DNA from: Saccharina japonica
Lineage: Eukaryota > Sar > Phaeophyceae > Laminariales > Laminariaceae
Length of the DNA: 64,000 bases
Assembly: GCA_008828725.1 (NCBI GenBank)
Contig: MEHQ01000460.1
Coordinates: forward strand, 189,501 to 253,500
Direction of reading: 5' to 3'
The notes beneath the pieces were generated by a model. It ran no database searches. It was not told the DNA's origin and saw only the letters and a list, made by a program, of their open reading frames with translations. Shown in pieces: positions 63,315 through 64,000 of the stretch. Position 1 is the first letter of the stretch; each line of letters starts with the position of its first letter. The translations under genes and the position numbers were made by a program.

Positions 63315-64000
63315 GTATAGTAGCCACCGGGTAAGAACGAAGAATGAAAAAAAAAAAAAATCGTCAAAAGCTGAAGAAAAAGTAGCCACCGGGCGAGTAA
63401 GCGGGAAGGGAGCACCGACCAGCCCTAACGAATTTGTAGTTAGTTATATATACCGGTACGGTACAGTAGTGCCCGGGGGTATTTTCTTGTTGGGCGTACC
63501 GAACTTACCGAAGTGTCGGGATACTGGTGTCGAGTTCGTACCGAGGCTTGCTTGGGGTGGTAGGTAACGAGGGGGTAATTGAGGCCGTACATACCGAAAC
63601 CTTTTACCCGCCGAAGGCTTCGGTAGGGTATTTACCGAGGAAATAACGCGGGTATACTTTGCTACGTGCACCCTGCCGGACACCCCCCCTGAAGTCATGA
63701 TAATGTATAGCTCTTGCTAGGAATACACTCAATATGGTGCGTGTTTGTAACTACCGTCAACTGTGTGCGTTAGTGGAAGGTGTATTTACCGAATACCAGG
63801 TACACGGTTTTCCAGGGTTGTTCGCGGGTCGGGTCGACTTTGGTCGGGCAAGGGTGGCCCGGCCCGACCCGATCTGATCCGATCCGTTTGCGTATATCGA
63901 TTGGGATTGCACAGCATACTAAGGCTTTGACCCGGTATCTACATACATAGTTTGACTGCGGTATCACGATCGTTTTGACCCGTAGGCGTTGTTCTCTTGA
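63315..64000. other. Remainder of first LC8 intron in the window
   Basis: 63346-63360 is an A-run; 63470-63660 is rich in TACCGA words; 63815-63905 is a GGGTCGGGTC/GACCCGATC fragment. No second LC8 exon. Confidence 0.5.

Overview
This is a eukaryotic nuclear window. It has three recognisable protein genes, all with GT-AG introns, set in a very dense field of short non-autonomous mobile elements and tandem repeats. The genes are a PMR5/Cas1p-type (PC-esterase, SGNH) acyl-esterase homologue in nine exons (16.4-27.1 kb, + strand), the complete five-exon small GTPase ARL6/BBS3 (46.1-41.7 kb, - strand), and the first exon of an LC8-type dynein light chain (62.9 kb, + strand, rest beyond the window). 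LC8 and ARL6 imply a ciliated or flagellated eukaryote, and a PMR5-type acyl-esterase fits a walled or polysaccharide-coated microalga or protist. The species cannot be named from the sequence.

Layout: 0.35-5.5 kb is a 1.76-kb segment present twice in direct orientation, each copy holding two tRNA-derived SINEs head to head. 5.5-16 kb is mostly non-coding, with a possible decayed Copia fragment (8.0-8.5 kb), a GATC-rich element and TA-flanked foldback elements. 16.4-27.1 kb is the esterase gene; partial tandem copies of exons 3, 6 and 9 sit beside the intact exons. 27.7-33.4 kb is simple repeats and C-tailed repeats, including a tract of more than 50 G. 33.4-43.5 kb is a cluster of at least 16 copies of one roughly 250-bp terminal-inverted-repeat (TIR) element in both orientations. 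41.7-46.1 kb is ARL6, with members of three mobile families in its introns. 46-57 kb is repeat-rich intergenic DNA. 57.0-60.4 kb is a 1.2-kb tandem array carrying large hairpins, and LC8 starts at 62.9 kb.

The three genes are not an operon and need not act together, apart from the shared ciliary association of ARL6 (BBSome recruitment) and LC8 (dynein light chain).

The most unusual signal is distributed. Otherwise conserved repeat copies are repeatedly interrupted by 4-13-bp inserts bounded by TA, drawn from a small vocabulary (TA-CTG-TA, TA-CAGCAG-TA, TA-CCAGG-TA, TA-CGAG-TA, TA-CCGG-TA, TA-TTAA-TA, TA-TG-TA). Several intact elements here lie between TA dinucleotides and end in CAG or CCGG, so the inserts look like excision scars of Tc1/mariner-type elements.
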